DNA from: CANMIH01 sp049116335
GTDB taxonomy: Bacteria > Pseudomonadota > Alphaproteobacteria > Rhodobacterales > Rhodobacteraceae
Length of the DNA: 64,000 bases
NCBI GenBank assembly: GCA_049116335.1
Contig: JAGDYZ010000021.1
Span: 1-64,000 of the forward strand
Direction: 5' to 3'
Translations under genes and position numbers: made by a program
The notes under the pieces: generated by a model
Seen by the model: only the letters and a program-made list of their open reading frames with translations
Database searches by the model: none
What the model was told of the DNA's origin: nothing
Shown: positions 25,895 through 33,831 of the stretch, in pieces
Layout of the letters: each line of letters begins with the position of its first letter
Numbering within the stretch: the stretch's first letter is position 1

Positions 25895-27127
25895 GTGAAA
25901 CTGCAAGATCTCGACATCATCGTCACGGCCCCACCAGCCCCTGGTTGGGGTGGGCGCTATTGGATTTTGGTGAAACTCACCACCTCCGACGGTATCACCG
26001 GCTGGGGCGAATGTTACGCCTCGTCCATAGGCCCCGAGGCCATGAAGGCTGTGATTGCCGATGTGTTTCAGCGTTATTTTGAAGGGGAAAACCCCGAAAA
26101 TATCGAACGTATGTTCCGCCGCACCTACAGCTCAGGCTTTACGCAACGTCCTGATCTGACAGTGATGGGGGCCTTTTCCGGGCTTGAGATGGCCTGCTGG
26201 GATATTCTGGGCAAGGCGCGCGGCCGTCCGGTCTGGGCGCTTTTGGGCGGGATGATGAATGAGCGCATCCGCACCTATTCCTATCTCTATCCGCTTCCCA
26301 AGCATGATATATCTGAGTTCTGGGTGTCGCCCGAGATGGCGGCTGAGGCGGCGCAGGATTATGTCGCCCGAGGGTTCACCGCCGTCAAATTTGACCCCGC
26401 CGGACCTTACACCATGCGTGGTGGTCACATGCCTGCCATGTCCGATATCACCAGATCGGTAGCCTTCTGCAAAGCCATCCGCGAGGCGGTCGGCGATCGG
26501 GCCGATCTTCTGTTTGGCACCCATGGCCAGTTCAACACCGCCGGCGCCATCCGGCTGGGTCAGGCGCTCGAACCCTACTCGCCGCTCTGGTACGAAGAAC
26601 CAATTCCACCAGACAATCTGGACCAGTTCACCGAGGTCGCCCGCGCAGTACGCATCCCCATCGCAACGGGCGAGCGCATGACCACTCGGGCCGAATTTGC
26701 CGCCGTCTTAAAAAATGGCGGGGCCAAAATTCTGCAACCGGCGCTGGGACGTGCAGGCGGGATCTGGGAAATGCGCAAACTGGCGGCTTTGGCCGAAGTC
26801 TACAATGCCGAGATGGCGCCGCATCTTTATGCAGGCCCTATTGAATGGGCCGCCAATATTCACCTGGGGGTGTCCATTCCCAACCTGCTGATTGCCGAAA
26901 CCATCGAAACACCCTTCCATGATCAGCTGATCAAGGGCTCGATCCGGGTGGACAACGGCTTTGTCACCGCGCCAACCGCGCCAGGCCTCGGTATCGAGGT
27001 GGACGAGGATCTGGCGCGGGCGCACCCCTATACCGGCACCGGGCTGCATCTCGAGATGCAGGATGCGCCCTGTGATTATGCAAATGGCAATGCATTTCAG
27101 GGTGGCGCACCGGCACCTGAAAGCTAA
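25895..27127 (+). CDS. Mandelate racemase/muconate lactonizing-type enolase-superfamily enzyme
   Basis: A 410-residue TIM-barrel enzyme with the N-terminal capping domain and a GTG start preceded by CGGAG. Conserved parts are GWGECY, KFDPAG (K165), WYEEP (E234/E235), GER (E260) and APHLYAGP (H310). Two usual catalytic positions differ: the first metal ligand Asp is replaced in LLFGTHGQ (G208-T209-H210), and the Asp of the His-Asp dyad is Ala283 in QPALGRAGG. The resemblance is to acid-sugar (galactonate-like) dehydratases. It follows the alcohol dehydrogenase by 27 nt. Reaction unknown. Confidence 0.8.
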   Translation: MKLQDLDIIVTAPPAPGWGGRYWILVKLTTSDGITGWGECYASSIGPEAMKAVIADVFQRYFEGENPENIERMFRRTYSSGFTQRPDLTVMGAFSGLEMACWDILGKARGRPVWALLGGMMNERIRTYSYLYPLPKHDISEFWVSPEMAAEAAQDYVARGFTAVKFDPAGPYTMRGGHMPAMSDITRSVAFCKAIREAVGDRADLLFGTHGQFNTAGAIRLGQALEPYSPLWYEEPIPPDNLDQFTEVARAVRIPIATGERMTTRAEFAAVLKNGGAKILQPALGRAGGIWEMRKLAALAEVYNAEMAPHLYAGPIEWAANIHLGVSIPNLLIAETIETPFHDQLIKGSIRVDNGFVTAPTAPGLGIEVDEDLARAHPYTGTGLHLEMQDAPCDYANGNAFQGGAPAPES

Positions 27128-27191
27128 CCTCGCATTTTTGTGTTGGCGCTGATATGGTCCTCCGAAATCGCGAACAAGACGACGAGACGAC

Positions 27192-27512
27192 ATGACCATC
27201 GACGCACCAACCGCGCCCCCTTCGGAAATGGCAGGCAGCGCCCGCAATGCCGCAGCGTTTCTCAAAACGCTGGCCCATGAGGGCCGGCTCATGATCCTCT
27301 GTCATCTCGGATCAGGCGAAAAATCTGTCGGTGAGCTGGAAGGCCTGCTGGAAATTCGACAGGCGGCTGTCAGCCAGATGCTGGCCCGCCTGCGCGAAGA
27401 AGGTCTGGTTTCCACCCGGCGCGACGGCAAAACGATCTACTACAGTCTTGCCAATGAGGACACGAGCCGGGTGATCGGCCTGCTGTACGATATGTTCTGC
27501 GCCCCGAAATAG
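27192..27512 (+). CDS. ArsR-family regulator of the BigR/SqrR persulfide-sensing type
   Basis: A 106-residue winged-helix repressor with the ArsR core HEGRLMILCHLGSGEKSVGE and QAAVSQMLARLREEGLVSTRR (split motifs). Cys37 in ILCHL and Cys103 in MFC are 66 residues apart, the same spacing as Cys41/Cys107 of SqrR and Cys42/Cys108 of BigR, which form a polysulfide bridge when sulfide or persulfide rises. It should therefore respond to reactive sulfur or oxidants rather than to metals. It is co-directional with the enolase-superfamily gene, 64 nt downstream. No sulfur-oxidation genes are in view. Confidence 0.8.
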   Translation: MTIDAPTAPPSEMAGSARNAAAFLKTLAHEGRLMILCHLGSGEKSVGELEGLLEIRQAAVSQMLARLREEGLVSTRRDGKTIYYSLANEDTSRVIGLLYDMFCAPK

Positions 27513-27527
27513 CCGCGCCGTCTATTG

Positions 27528-27555
27528 GTGGGGCCCGTTGAATAGATGGCCCCAC
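27528..27555. terminator. Hairpin between convergent ArsR and GNAT genes
   Basis: GTGGGGCC and GGCCCCAC pair around a 12-nt loop. An alternative outer stem TCTATT/AATAGA overlaps it, so two folds compete. No U-tract follows. Confidence 0.4.
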
Positions 27556-27566
27556 GACGCAATTGG

Positions 27567-28061
27567 CTATACCGGACCTGACGTGTGCTGAAGACCAAAC
27601 TCCAAGGTCATAAAGACGCTTAGCGGGTCTGTTGTGTAGCTGCCAAAGGGCGCGCAATACACAAAACCGGCCCGCTCATATAGCGCACGCGCCGGTGCAA
27701 AACCGTCATCTGATCCGGTTTCGAGCCAGGCACTTTGGGCCCCTGCGCGAATGGCCTCTTGTAGCAATCCCTGCAACACATTGCCGCCCAGCCCCTGACC
27801 GCGAAATTCCTGCGCGGTATGCATGCTTTTTAGCTCAATCGCGGTCGGATCATCGAGCACCTTGAACGCCCCAATGGCCGCAACCTCCCCCTCTTTTTCG
27901 AGGGCAAAGATCCGTGCGCCCGAGGCCCGCAATTCATCCCCCGTCATCACATGACAGCTCTCTTCCGGGCTTCCCGCGCGCATCGCCGCATGATGCCGGG
28001 CCAGAAGGGTTTCGACACCTGCATGAGGGGCGGTTATCTCAGTGAGTTGGGATTGGGTCAT
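27567..28061 (-). CDS. GNAT-family N-acetyltransferase
   Basis: A 164-residue acetyl-CoA-dependent transferase. The acetyl-CoA binding loop is QEFRGQGLGGNVLQ (Q/RxxGxG/A motif), preceded by the strand AIELKSMHT and followed by WLETGSDDGFAPARALYERAGF. The length and this motif order resemble small GNATs acting on amines or protein N-termini; the substrate is unknown. AAGGAG precedes the ATG at 28061, which is preferred over the upstream frame to 28145. Confidence 0.85.
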   Translation of the reverse strand: MTQSQLTEITAPHAGVETLLARHHAAMRAGSPEESCHVMTGDELRASGARIFALEKEGEVAAIGAFKVLDDPTAIELKSMHTAQEFRGQGLGGNVLQGLLQEAIRAGAQSAWLETGSDDGFAPARALYERAGFVYCAPFGSYTTDPLSVFMTLEFGLQHTSGPV

Positions 28062-28239
28062 GGGGGCTCCTTTCAGAGCCAATCTAGGCCAATGTTTCTC
28101 TAACAAAGCAAGGGTCTGCACCGTAAATGCGCCCAAATTGTTCAAGAATTAAGCACGCAGGCTTAAGCCAAAGCCTTACCTGTGCACCGCTGGTCTCCAT
28201 CGCCGGATCATAAAATATTAACGAAAATGGCGAAAATTA

Positions 28240-28418
28240 GGCAGTGAGATTCAATTGGGGGGTTGAGGCCGAATCGGTTCTGAACTACTCCGGCGCTCCA
28301 CCCTAGTTTTGCGGTCCAACATCCCTTGGATCGCGACGGTCTTGGCAGGACCGAGGTAAGAAAAAACAATCGAGCAGCATGGCGTCGTCGGATCCACCGA
28401 CGGCGCCTTGTTTGTTTT
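28240..28418 (+). ncRNA. Candidate structured small RNA with intrinsic terminator
   Basis: A 470-nt gap lies upstream of the DUF3592 gene on the plus strand and no plus-strand gene ends in it, yet an excellent intrinsic terminator sits at 28381-28417. Upstream of it are two more hairpins: GCGGTCCAA/TTGGATCGC (one G-U) around 28311-28334 and CGGTC/GACCG around 28337-28353. This pattern suggests a short non-coding transcript. The 5' end is not defined. It lacks the SRP RNA GGAAGCAGC signature and I do not recognise it as 6S or tmRNA. A short minus-strand frame (28251-28463) looks non-coding. Confidence 0.35.
28381..28417 (+). terminator. Rho-independent terminator of an unannotated plus-strand transcript
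   Basis: GGCGTCGTCGG and CCGACGGCGCC form an eleven-base-pair stem (one G-U pair) around ATCCA, followed by TTGTTTGTTTT. No protein-coding gene on the plus strand precedes it within the gap. Confidence 0.7.
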
Positions 28419-28531
28419 CACGCTCTCATTTTTAGCACGTCTCGGTGTTAGCTGTTGCGCCAAGCCGCCCGCTTTGCCACCAATTTGGTATTAGGTTTCC
28501 CCTGTGTCTTGGTGATAGGTTGGCATCTTCC

Positions 28532-29056
28532 ATGTCTCGATTGAAAAAGCTGGCGAGCTACGTGTTTTTCCTGGCTGGAATGATTTTTGTGGCTCTGAGC
28601 GTGGGGTTTTATCTACACGAGCGCGCCGTCAAATCCTGGCCTCAGGTCACCGCCGTCATGGATCGGGTGCAGGTTGAACGCTATACCTCGATCAGCGATG
28701 GCCAGACCGTGGTGATGTATCGCCCTGACGTCGCCTTTTCTTACACTGTGGATGGCACCGGTTACAGCGCGACCACTCTGGCGAGCTACACTATGTCCAG
28801 CTCGATCGCTGCGCAGATCGAAACGCGCCTTGCGGAGTTCCCCCTCGGGGAGCAGGTCACGGCCTTTGTGTCTCCAACAAACCCCGAAAAGGCCTATCTG
28901 ATGGTGGGCGACGCAATTTTTTGGACCATGTTTCTGGGAGGCGCTGTGCTGTTTTTCGCAGCCGGGCTTGCCTTCTGGTTCCTACCAGACCGCTGGTTCA
29001 GCACATCAAACAAATGGGATTTTCATATGAATGACGATCTCTTTGATCGGGACTGA
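28532..29056 (+). CDS. DUF3592 membrane protein
   Basis: A 174-residue protein with a membrane helix at residues 9-25 (YVFFLAGMIFVALSVGF), a periplasmic or cytosolic beta-rich domain with YRPDVAFSYTVDG and FVSPTNPEKAYL, and a second pair of hydrophobic segments near residues 130-155. This is the DUF3592 layout; function is unknown. The ATG at 28532 starts the homologous region; the upstream frame begins within the possible small-RNA region. The gene stands alone. Confidence 0.7.
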   Translation: MSRLKKLASYVFFLAGMIFVALSVGFYLHERAVKSWPQVTAVMDRVQVERYTSISDGQTVVMYRPDVAFSYTVDGTGYSATTLASYTMSSSIAAQIETRLAEFPLGEQVTAFVSPTNPEKAYLMVGDAIFWTMFLGGAVLFFAAGLAFWFLPDRWFSTSNKWDFHMNDDLFDRD

Positions 29057-29059
29057 CAA

Positions 29060-29086
29060 GAAAAAAAGGGGGCTTTTGCACCCCCT
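29060..29086 (-). terminator. Rho-independent terminator of the molybdenum hydroxylase operon
   Basis: On the minus strand GGGGG and CCCCC pair around TGCAAAAG and are followed by seven T residues, 24 nt after the stop of the large subunit gene. It could also stop the convergent DUF3592 transcript. Confidence 0.8.
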
Positions 29087-29110
29087 CTACCTATTCGTCT
29101 GTCTGGTTCG

Positions 29111-31345
29111 TCACACAAAATCGATATGGTGATAGAGCGGCAACTCGCGAATACGCTGCCCCGTGGCCGCGAAGATCGCATTTGCCAGCGCCGGAGCTGC
29201 GGGCGGCACGGGTGGTTCACCAATCCCACGGATCTTGTCGCCGTTCTCAAGACCGCGCACCAGGATCTCGGGCACCTGACGCATCCGCAGCCCTTCGGCA
29301 TCATAGTAGTTTGACTGCTCTGCCATGCCGTCGGAATAAGTGATTTCGCTGTTGATTGCATGGGCCAGACCAAAGATCACGCCGCCCTGCACCAGACCCT
29401 CGAAATTGACCGGATCGACAATGGTACCCACGTCACAGGCGACCCAGACCTTGTCGATCTTGATGCCTTCTTCGGTGTTGGTGACCTGAACTACCTCAGC
29501 GGTGGGCACCCCAAAGCTTTCGACAAAGGCAATCCCGCGTCCCTGATTGGGAGCCAGTGCCTCACCCCAGTTTGACATCTCGCCAACCGCTTCCAGAACC
29601 TTACGGCTTGGGTCGTGGTCGATCAATCGCAGGCGTTCGGCCAGAGGATCGGCCCCAGCGGCATGGATCGCTTCATCCAGTGCGCAGTCAAAAAAGAACC
29701 CGGCCGCATTTGCCCCCACCGCACGCCATGATGACACCGGCGCCAATTCAGGGGCGCGATAACCGCGCACACGATAGTTCGGCAGCGCATAGGGATTGTT
29801 CCACGCACCGGCCACGATCTGGACATCAGGGCCCGGGATATTGAGCCCAGCGCGCCCCATTTGCGACACCACAACCGAGGGCGAGACAATCGACAGGTCC
29901 ATGCCCTCGACTTTACCGGCCTGTGTCACCATGCGCGCGCGTCCCATCGCAATATGACGCGGGAAGTCGTGGGCGAAGTCTTCTTCCCGTGAATAGGTCA
30001 TCTTCACAGGCGTGCCGCGCATCTGGTTGGCAATCTCAGTGGCCTGCTTCAGATGTTCGAATTCCAGTCGGTGACCAAAGCTCCCGCCCATGAATTGGTT
30101 GTGCAGGGTGACCTGCTCGGGCTCGTGCCCGGTGATTGGGGCGAGCTGCTGCTGCAGCATCCGCTGCAACTGATGGCCGGTCCAAATCTCGATGCCCGCA
30201 TCGGTCACCTTCACAACTGCATTCAGGGGTTCAAGCGGGGCATGCGCCACATAGGGTGAGCGATATTCAAGCTCAATCGCATCCCCATCGGCCGCCTCGA
30301 CATCCCCGTCATTGCGCCATTCTTTGTCTAGCTTTTCTGGGCTAAACGCGGCGCTGAGCGCCTCCCAATGCTGGTCTTGCTCTGCGGGATAAGGCGCCTC
30401 GGCCCAGTCGAATTCAATCGCCTCGGCTCCTTGGATGGCATACCACGTATTGGTCGCAATCACGGCGACCCCACCTGTGATCTCAACCACCTGTTTCACA
30501 CCGGGAAGTGCCAAGGCCTCCGAGGCGTTAAACCCATTCAGGCCACCGCCCTGGCGTGGGTTCATCTTAACCGTGGCATAGACCATATCCGGCACGGTGA
30601 TATCGATGCCGTAAGTCTGTGTGCCCGTTGATTTTCCAACGATATCCAATCGCTGCATCGGTTTCCCAACCAGACGCCATTGGCTTGGATCACGCAGGGC
30701 TGTACCTGTTACGGGCTCCAGACCTGCCGCCTCAGCAGCCAGGTCCGTATAAGCGATCCGATCCCCATTCGGCAGGATCACGGCCCCCTTTTCGGTTTTC
30801 AACTTAGCCACGGGGACGCCGCTGCGGTTGCTGGCGGCAAGCTTCAGGGTCTCCCGCGCCATGGCTCCGGCCTCGCGCAGTTTGACAAAGCTGTCTGGAA
30901 TGGCAGAGGATCCCCCGGTGCCCTGCATCCCCATGACCTTCATGACGCCGCCCATGACACTGCGCATGGTTTCGGCACCAAAGCTCTCGTCTGTGGACAT
31001 AAAGGGCACGGCCTCGTCCGCCATGGCGGTGTTCCAATAGGCCTTGGCCGGTTTGCCAAAGCTCACCTCAAAGTCGCCCCACTCCAGATCCAACTCTTCC
31101 GCGATCAGCGCGGCCTGCGCCGAATAGATCCCCTGCCCTTTGTCGCCATGGGGCGCAATGAGCGTGATCTTGTCCTGATCGATCAGCACCCAGGGGTTAA
31201 ACGCGGCATCGCCGGTTTTCAGATCGTCATGCAACGGGTTGCCAGGATCGCGGCGCACCGCGTAAACGCCAAAGGCCACGCCCCCGACCAAAGCAGCAGC
31301 GCCTACCAAAAACGAACGTCGGGCGATTTTTCCAATGCGGCTCAT
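29111..31345 (-). CDS. Tat-exported molybdopterin-binding subunit, IorB-like (xanthine dehydrogenase family)
   Basis: A 744-residue molybdenum hydroxylase large subunit related to isoquinoline 1-oxidoreductase beta. The N-terminus carries a twin-arginine signal (R9-R10-SFLVG, then a hydrophobic Ala/Gly stretch), so the holoenzyme is probably periplasmic. Central motifs include FMGGSFGHR and YRAPELAPVSSWRAVG, and a C-terminal GIGEPPVPPAAPAL holds the active-site Glu. The enzyme would hydroxylate an N-heterocycle or oxidise an aldehyde; the substrate is unknown. It starts 3 nt after the [2Fe-2S] subunit gene with GGAGGG upstream. Confidence 0.87.
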   Translation of the reverse strand: MSRIGKIARRSFLVGAAALVGGVAFGVYAVRRDPGNPLHDDLKTGDAAFNPWVLIDQDKITLIAPHGDKGQGIYSAQAALIAEELDLEWGDFEVSFGKPAKAYWNTAMADEAVPFMSTDESFGAETMRSVMGGVMKVMGMQGTGGSSAIPDSFVKLREAGAMARETLKLAASNRSGVPVAKLKTEKGAVILPNGDRIAYTDLAAEAAGLEPVTGTALRDPSQWRLVGKPMQRLDIVGKSTGTQTYGIDITVPDMVYATVKMNPRQGGGLNGFNASEALALPGVKQVVEITGGVAVIATNTWYAIQGAEAIEFDWAEAPYPAEQDQHWEALSAAFSPEKLDKEWRNDGDVEAADGDAIELEYRSPYVAHAPLEPLNAVVKVTDAGIEIWTGHQLQRMLQQQLAPITGHEPEQVTLHNQFMGGSFGHRLEFEHLKQATEIANQMRGTPVKMTYSREEDFAHDFPRHIAMGRARMVTQAGKVEGMDLSIVSPSVVVSQMGRAGLNIPGPDVQIVAGAWNNPYALPNYRVRGYRAPELAPVSSWRAVGANAAGFFFDCALDEAIHAAGADPLAERLRLIDHDPSRKVLEAVGEMSNWGEALAPNQGRGIAFVESFGVPTAEVVQVTNTEEGIKIDKVWVACDVGTIVDPVNFEGLVQGGVIFGLAHAINSEITYSDGMAEQSNYYDAEGLRMRQVPEILVRGLENGDKIRGIGEPPVPPAAPALANAIFAATGQRIRELPLYHHIDFV

Positions 31346-31348
31346 GTC

Positions 31349-31813
31349 TTAACCCTCCTGTACAGCGGCAGCCGCGGTTTTCACCGCCGCGCGGATTCGG
31401 GGATAAGTGCCACACCGGCACAGGTTGCCAGACATGGCCTCATCGATCTCGTCATCGGTCGGATTGGGGGTTTCCGCCAAAAGTGACGCGGCCTGCATGA
31501 TCTGGCCTGACTGACAATAGCCACATTGCGCCACCTGATGGTCTACCCAGGCGGCCTGAACCGCATGCATCAGATCCGGGGTGCCCAACCCTTCAATGGT
31601 GGTCACCTCTGCCCCCTCCAGATCGCCGATCTGCTCCTGACAGGACCGAACCGCCGTTCCATCCACATGCACGGTGCAAGCACCACATTGGGCAACGCCG
31701 CAGCCATATTTCGTGCCCGTCATGCCAAGCTCATCCCGCAACACCCACAGCAGGGGCATCTCGGGAGAGACATCAACTTCGCGCGTTTCGCCATTCACCT
31801 TGAGCCGGATCAT
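31349..31813 (-). CDS. [2Fe-2S]-binding subunit of the molybdenum hydroxylase, IorA-like
   Basis: A 154-residue electron-transfer subunit. The plant-ferredoxin cluster uses C38, C43, C46 and C58 (YGCGVAQCGAC). The second, helical cluster domain uses C97, C100, C132 and C134 (QCGYCQSGQ and NLCRCGTY). It passes electrons from the molybdenum centre of the partner encoded downstream. AAGGAG precedes the ATG. The absence of an FAD subunit gene fits the IorAB type, which donates to a cytochrome or quinone. It is the first gene of the operon and is divergent from a TetR gene. Confidence 0.9.
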   Translation of the reverse strand: MIRLKVNGETREVDVSPEMPLLWVLRDELGMTGTKYGCGVAQCGACTVHVDGTAVRSCQEQIGDLEGAEVTTIEGLGTPDLMHAVQAAWVDHQVAQCGYCQSGQIMQAASLLAETPNPTDDEIDEAMSGNLCRCGTYPRIRAAVKTAAAAVQEG

Positions 31814-31896
31814 CGTGAACTCCTTGCCCCATTTTGGGGATCACTCTGGGGTCGCCACAGAGATCTGCGGCGGCTTCGCCTTACACATTTACATTC

Positions 31897-31936
31897 AGAC
31901 GCCATTTGTCAATCTATCATTTGACAAATGGCGTCT
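31897..31936. promoter_or_regulatory. Perfect 16-bp inverted repeat, probable TetR operator with two -35 boxes
   Basis: AGACGCCATTTGTCAA (31897-31912) and its exact complement (31921-31936) flank an 8-nt spacer. It lies between the divergent IorA-like and TetR genes. Each arm begins with TTGACA facing outward, so a bound repressor would cover the -35 elements of both promoters. Confidence 0.75.
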
Positions 31937-31954
31937 ATTTGTTCATCTGACCCC

Positions 31955-32530
31955 ATGACCCAAGCAACCATCCCAGACCAAGACCCCATCCTTGACGCTG
32001 TTGTGCGTGTCATCATGCGGTATGGCGTCCGCCGCACCACGATGAATGACATCGCACGCGAAGCGGATGTGTCCCGCCAGACCCTGTATGGGCGATACAC
32101 CAACAAAGATGGGGTTATGCTGGCGGCGATGGAATACGTCGTGGCCCAGATGTTGGCTCAGGTCCGCGCCGACTGGGGCAGCCAAAACACCCTGTCGGAC
32201 AAGCTCTGGAGCTTTTTCGACCATACCACGATTCGCTTTTACACGATGGTCCAGCAAATGCCGGATGCCGAGGATCTGATTTCCGGCGGCGACAAAGAGT
32301 CTGAGAAGGCCTCACATCAAATGATGCGGCACAAGATGGCCATGCTTGAGCCCCTCTTCACCCCACACCAGGCCGCCCTCGCCCGGAACGGCCAAACCGC
32401 CGAAGATCTGGCCGAGTTCATTGTGACCACGTGCAACGGGTTGAAATACGGGGCGACCTCGGAACAGAAACTCGAGCAAATGTTGGAGACGCTGCGGCTT
32501 ATGGTTCTCAAACTGGTGGGCGAAGCTTAA
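31955..32530 (+). CDS. TetR-family regulator divergent from the molybdenum hydroxylase
   Basis: A protein of about 191 residues with an N-terminal TetR helix-turn-helix (TTMNDIAREADVSRQTLYGRY) and a C-terminal ligand domain (FIVTTCNGLKYGATSEQKL). An upstream in-frame ATG at 31928 lies inside the inverted-repeat operator, so the ATG at 31955 is preferred; neither has a clear ribosome site. It probably represses both itself and the iorAB-like operon, with release by the hydroxylase substrate (inference from the shared operator). Confidence 0.83.
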   Translation: MTQATIPDQDPILDAVVRVIMRYGVRRTTMNDIAREADVSRQTLYGRYTNKDGVMLAAMEYVVAQMLAQVRADWGSQNTLSDKLWSFFDHTTIRFYTMVQQMPDAEDLISGGDKESEKASHQMMRHKMAMLEPLFTPHQAALARNGQTAEDLAEFIVTTCNGLKYGATSEQKLEQMLETLRLMVLKLVGEA

Positions 32531-32868
32531 CCATCCGCCTCGATCGCCTGCGCCCAATCCTGGGACCACTGGCCAAAAGGTCGAATGAGATCAAACAGCT
32601 CCTGCCCCAATGGGGTCAGGTGATATCCCCCCTCGCCATGTGTCACCAAAGCTGCCTCGCGCAGCTCTTTGAGGCGTTTGTTCAGCACCGTTGGGGAAAC
32701 ACCACCGCAGGCCTCTTGCAGCTGCCGGAAGGTCAATGGGGCCTCTGACAACTGCCAAATCACACCCATCGCCCAACTGCGCCCGAGAAGGTCGAACAGC
32801 GCCATTATGGGTTTGCCTGTCTTCGATCCGCGCACCGGGGTGCCGGGTTTGGGAGATGTCGGTGCCAT
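32527..32868 (-). CDS. HxlR-family winged-helix regulator
   Basis: A 113-residue protein with the HxlR/MarR-like winged helix: ALFDLLGRSWAMGVIWQL, LTFRQLQEACGGVSPTVLNKRL and the wing LVTHGEGGYHLTPLG. The usual redox Cys near the N-terminus of some HxlR members is absent. The ATG at 32868 has AAGGGG upstream; the longer frame (to 32886) starts inside the operator palindrome. It is divergent from the EamA transporter at 32941, its likely target. It overlaps the convergent end of the TetR gene by 4 nt. Confidence 0.82.
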   Translation of the reverse strand: MAPTSPKPGTPVRGSKTGKPIMALFDLLGRSWAMGVIWQLSEAPLTFRQLQEACGGVSPTVLNKRLKELREAALVTHGEGGYHLTPLGQELFDLIRPFGQWSQDWAQAIEADG

Positions 32869-32878
32869 ATTGCCCCTT

Positions 32879-32921
32879 GCTATCATTTGCGTAGCGAATT
32901 ATTTGCTACATAAATGATAGC
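32879..32921. promoter_or_regulatory. Nested palindrome between HxlR and EamA genes
   Basis: Two inverted repeats share one centre at 32900: the outer GCTATCATTT (32879-32888) with AAATGATAGC (32912-32921), and the inner GTAGC (32891-32895) with GCTAC (32905-32909). The AT-rich middle GAATTATTT could hold a -10 element. It is the likely binding site for an HxlR dimer pair controlling both divergent genes. Confidence 0.7.
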
Positions 32922-32940
32922 GAATCTGCGTGAGGATGTC

Positions 32941-33831
32941 ATGGCGATTTTTCCTGTTCTGGCTGCTTTGGGGGCCTCTGGTGGATGGGCCACTGGCATT
33001 GTTCTTGCGCAATCTCCGGCCCGCAAACTGGGCGCCTTTGAGTTCACCCGGATTCAGCTGATTGCCTGCTCGGCCTTTGTCGCTGGGCTGTGCGCCGTGC
33101 TCGGACTGTGGCCAACCGTTACCTGGCATCATTGGCCGGCCTTCGCGATAAGCAGCTTGTTTGGGATCCTTCTCGGCAATCTCGCGATGATCGCCTGCCT
33201 GCGACGCGGAGGACCGCGTCGGACCGAGGTCATTTTATCTTTCAAAGGCCCACTTGTCGCGGGCATGGCCTATCTGTGGCTTGGTGAAACGCTCAGTCCT
33301 TGGGACCTTGCCGGGGCTGGGCTTGTGCTCATCGGCATTCTGCTTGCGGTTCTCTTCGCATCTGGCAAATCTGGAAAAAGTGACCAGCTCAGCGCGCCGA
33401 TCTGGCAAGTTATCGCACTGGGTTTCTGCGCGACGCTGTTTCAGGGAATAGGCTTTCTGGCGCTAAAACCCGCTATGGTAGAAGGCACTGCGCCGTTGGC
33501 CGCGACCGCTCTGCGCCTTCTGGGTGCGGCGCTGGTAATCTCACTTGTCGCACTTTGGCCTGCTGAGGTGTTCCGTCCGGTCAATCCAATGTCTAAGCGC
33601 ATGTTGGGACAAACCGTTTTGCCGGGTCTGATCGGCTATGTGCTGTCCTCAACGCTCCTGCTTTATGCGATTACCTCCTTTGATGCAGGGATAGCCACAG
33701 TGCTCGGATCACTCTCGCCGGTTCTTGTTCTCGCAATCCTGTGGATCAAAGACCGTCAGCCCCCCACATCCCTGGCCGCGGTGGGCGCGGGCCTGGCCAT
33801 CTGTGGCACCGCCGTCATAGCCCTGACTTAG
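32941..33831 (+). CDS. EamA/DMT-family transporter under HxlR control
   Basis: A protein of about 296 residues with ten hydrophobic segments and two EamA repeats (GGWATGIVLAQSPARKLG early; GIATVLGSLSPVLVLAILWIKDR late). TGAGGA precedes the ATG at 32941; the alternative start at 32914 lies inside the palindrome. It is divergent from the HxlR regulator and likely exports a compound that the regulator senses (inference). The 3' end overlaps the convergent SDR gene by 4 nt. Confidence 0.83.
   Translation: MAIFPVLAALGASGGWATGIVLAQSPARKLGAFEFTRIQLIACSAFVAGLCAVLGLWPTVTWHHWPAFAISSLFGILLGNLAMIACLRRGGPRRTEVILSFKGPLVAGMAYLWLGETLSPWDLAGAGLVLIGILLAVLFASGKSGKSDQLSAPIWQVIALGFCATLFQGIGFLALKPAMVEGTAPLAATALRLLGAALVISLVALWPAEVFRPVNPMSKRMLGQTVLPGLIGYVLSSTLLLYAITSFDAGIATVLGSLSPVLVLAILWIKDRQPPTSLAAVGAGLAICGTAVIALT

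Noticed and set aside
28251..28463. Minus-strand open frame of 70 codons
   Set aside because: It has no domain or ribosome site and overlaps the hairpins and terminator on the other strand.
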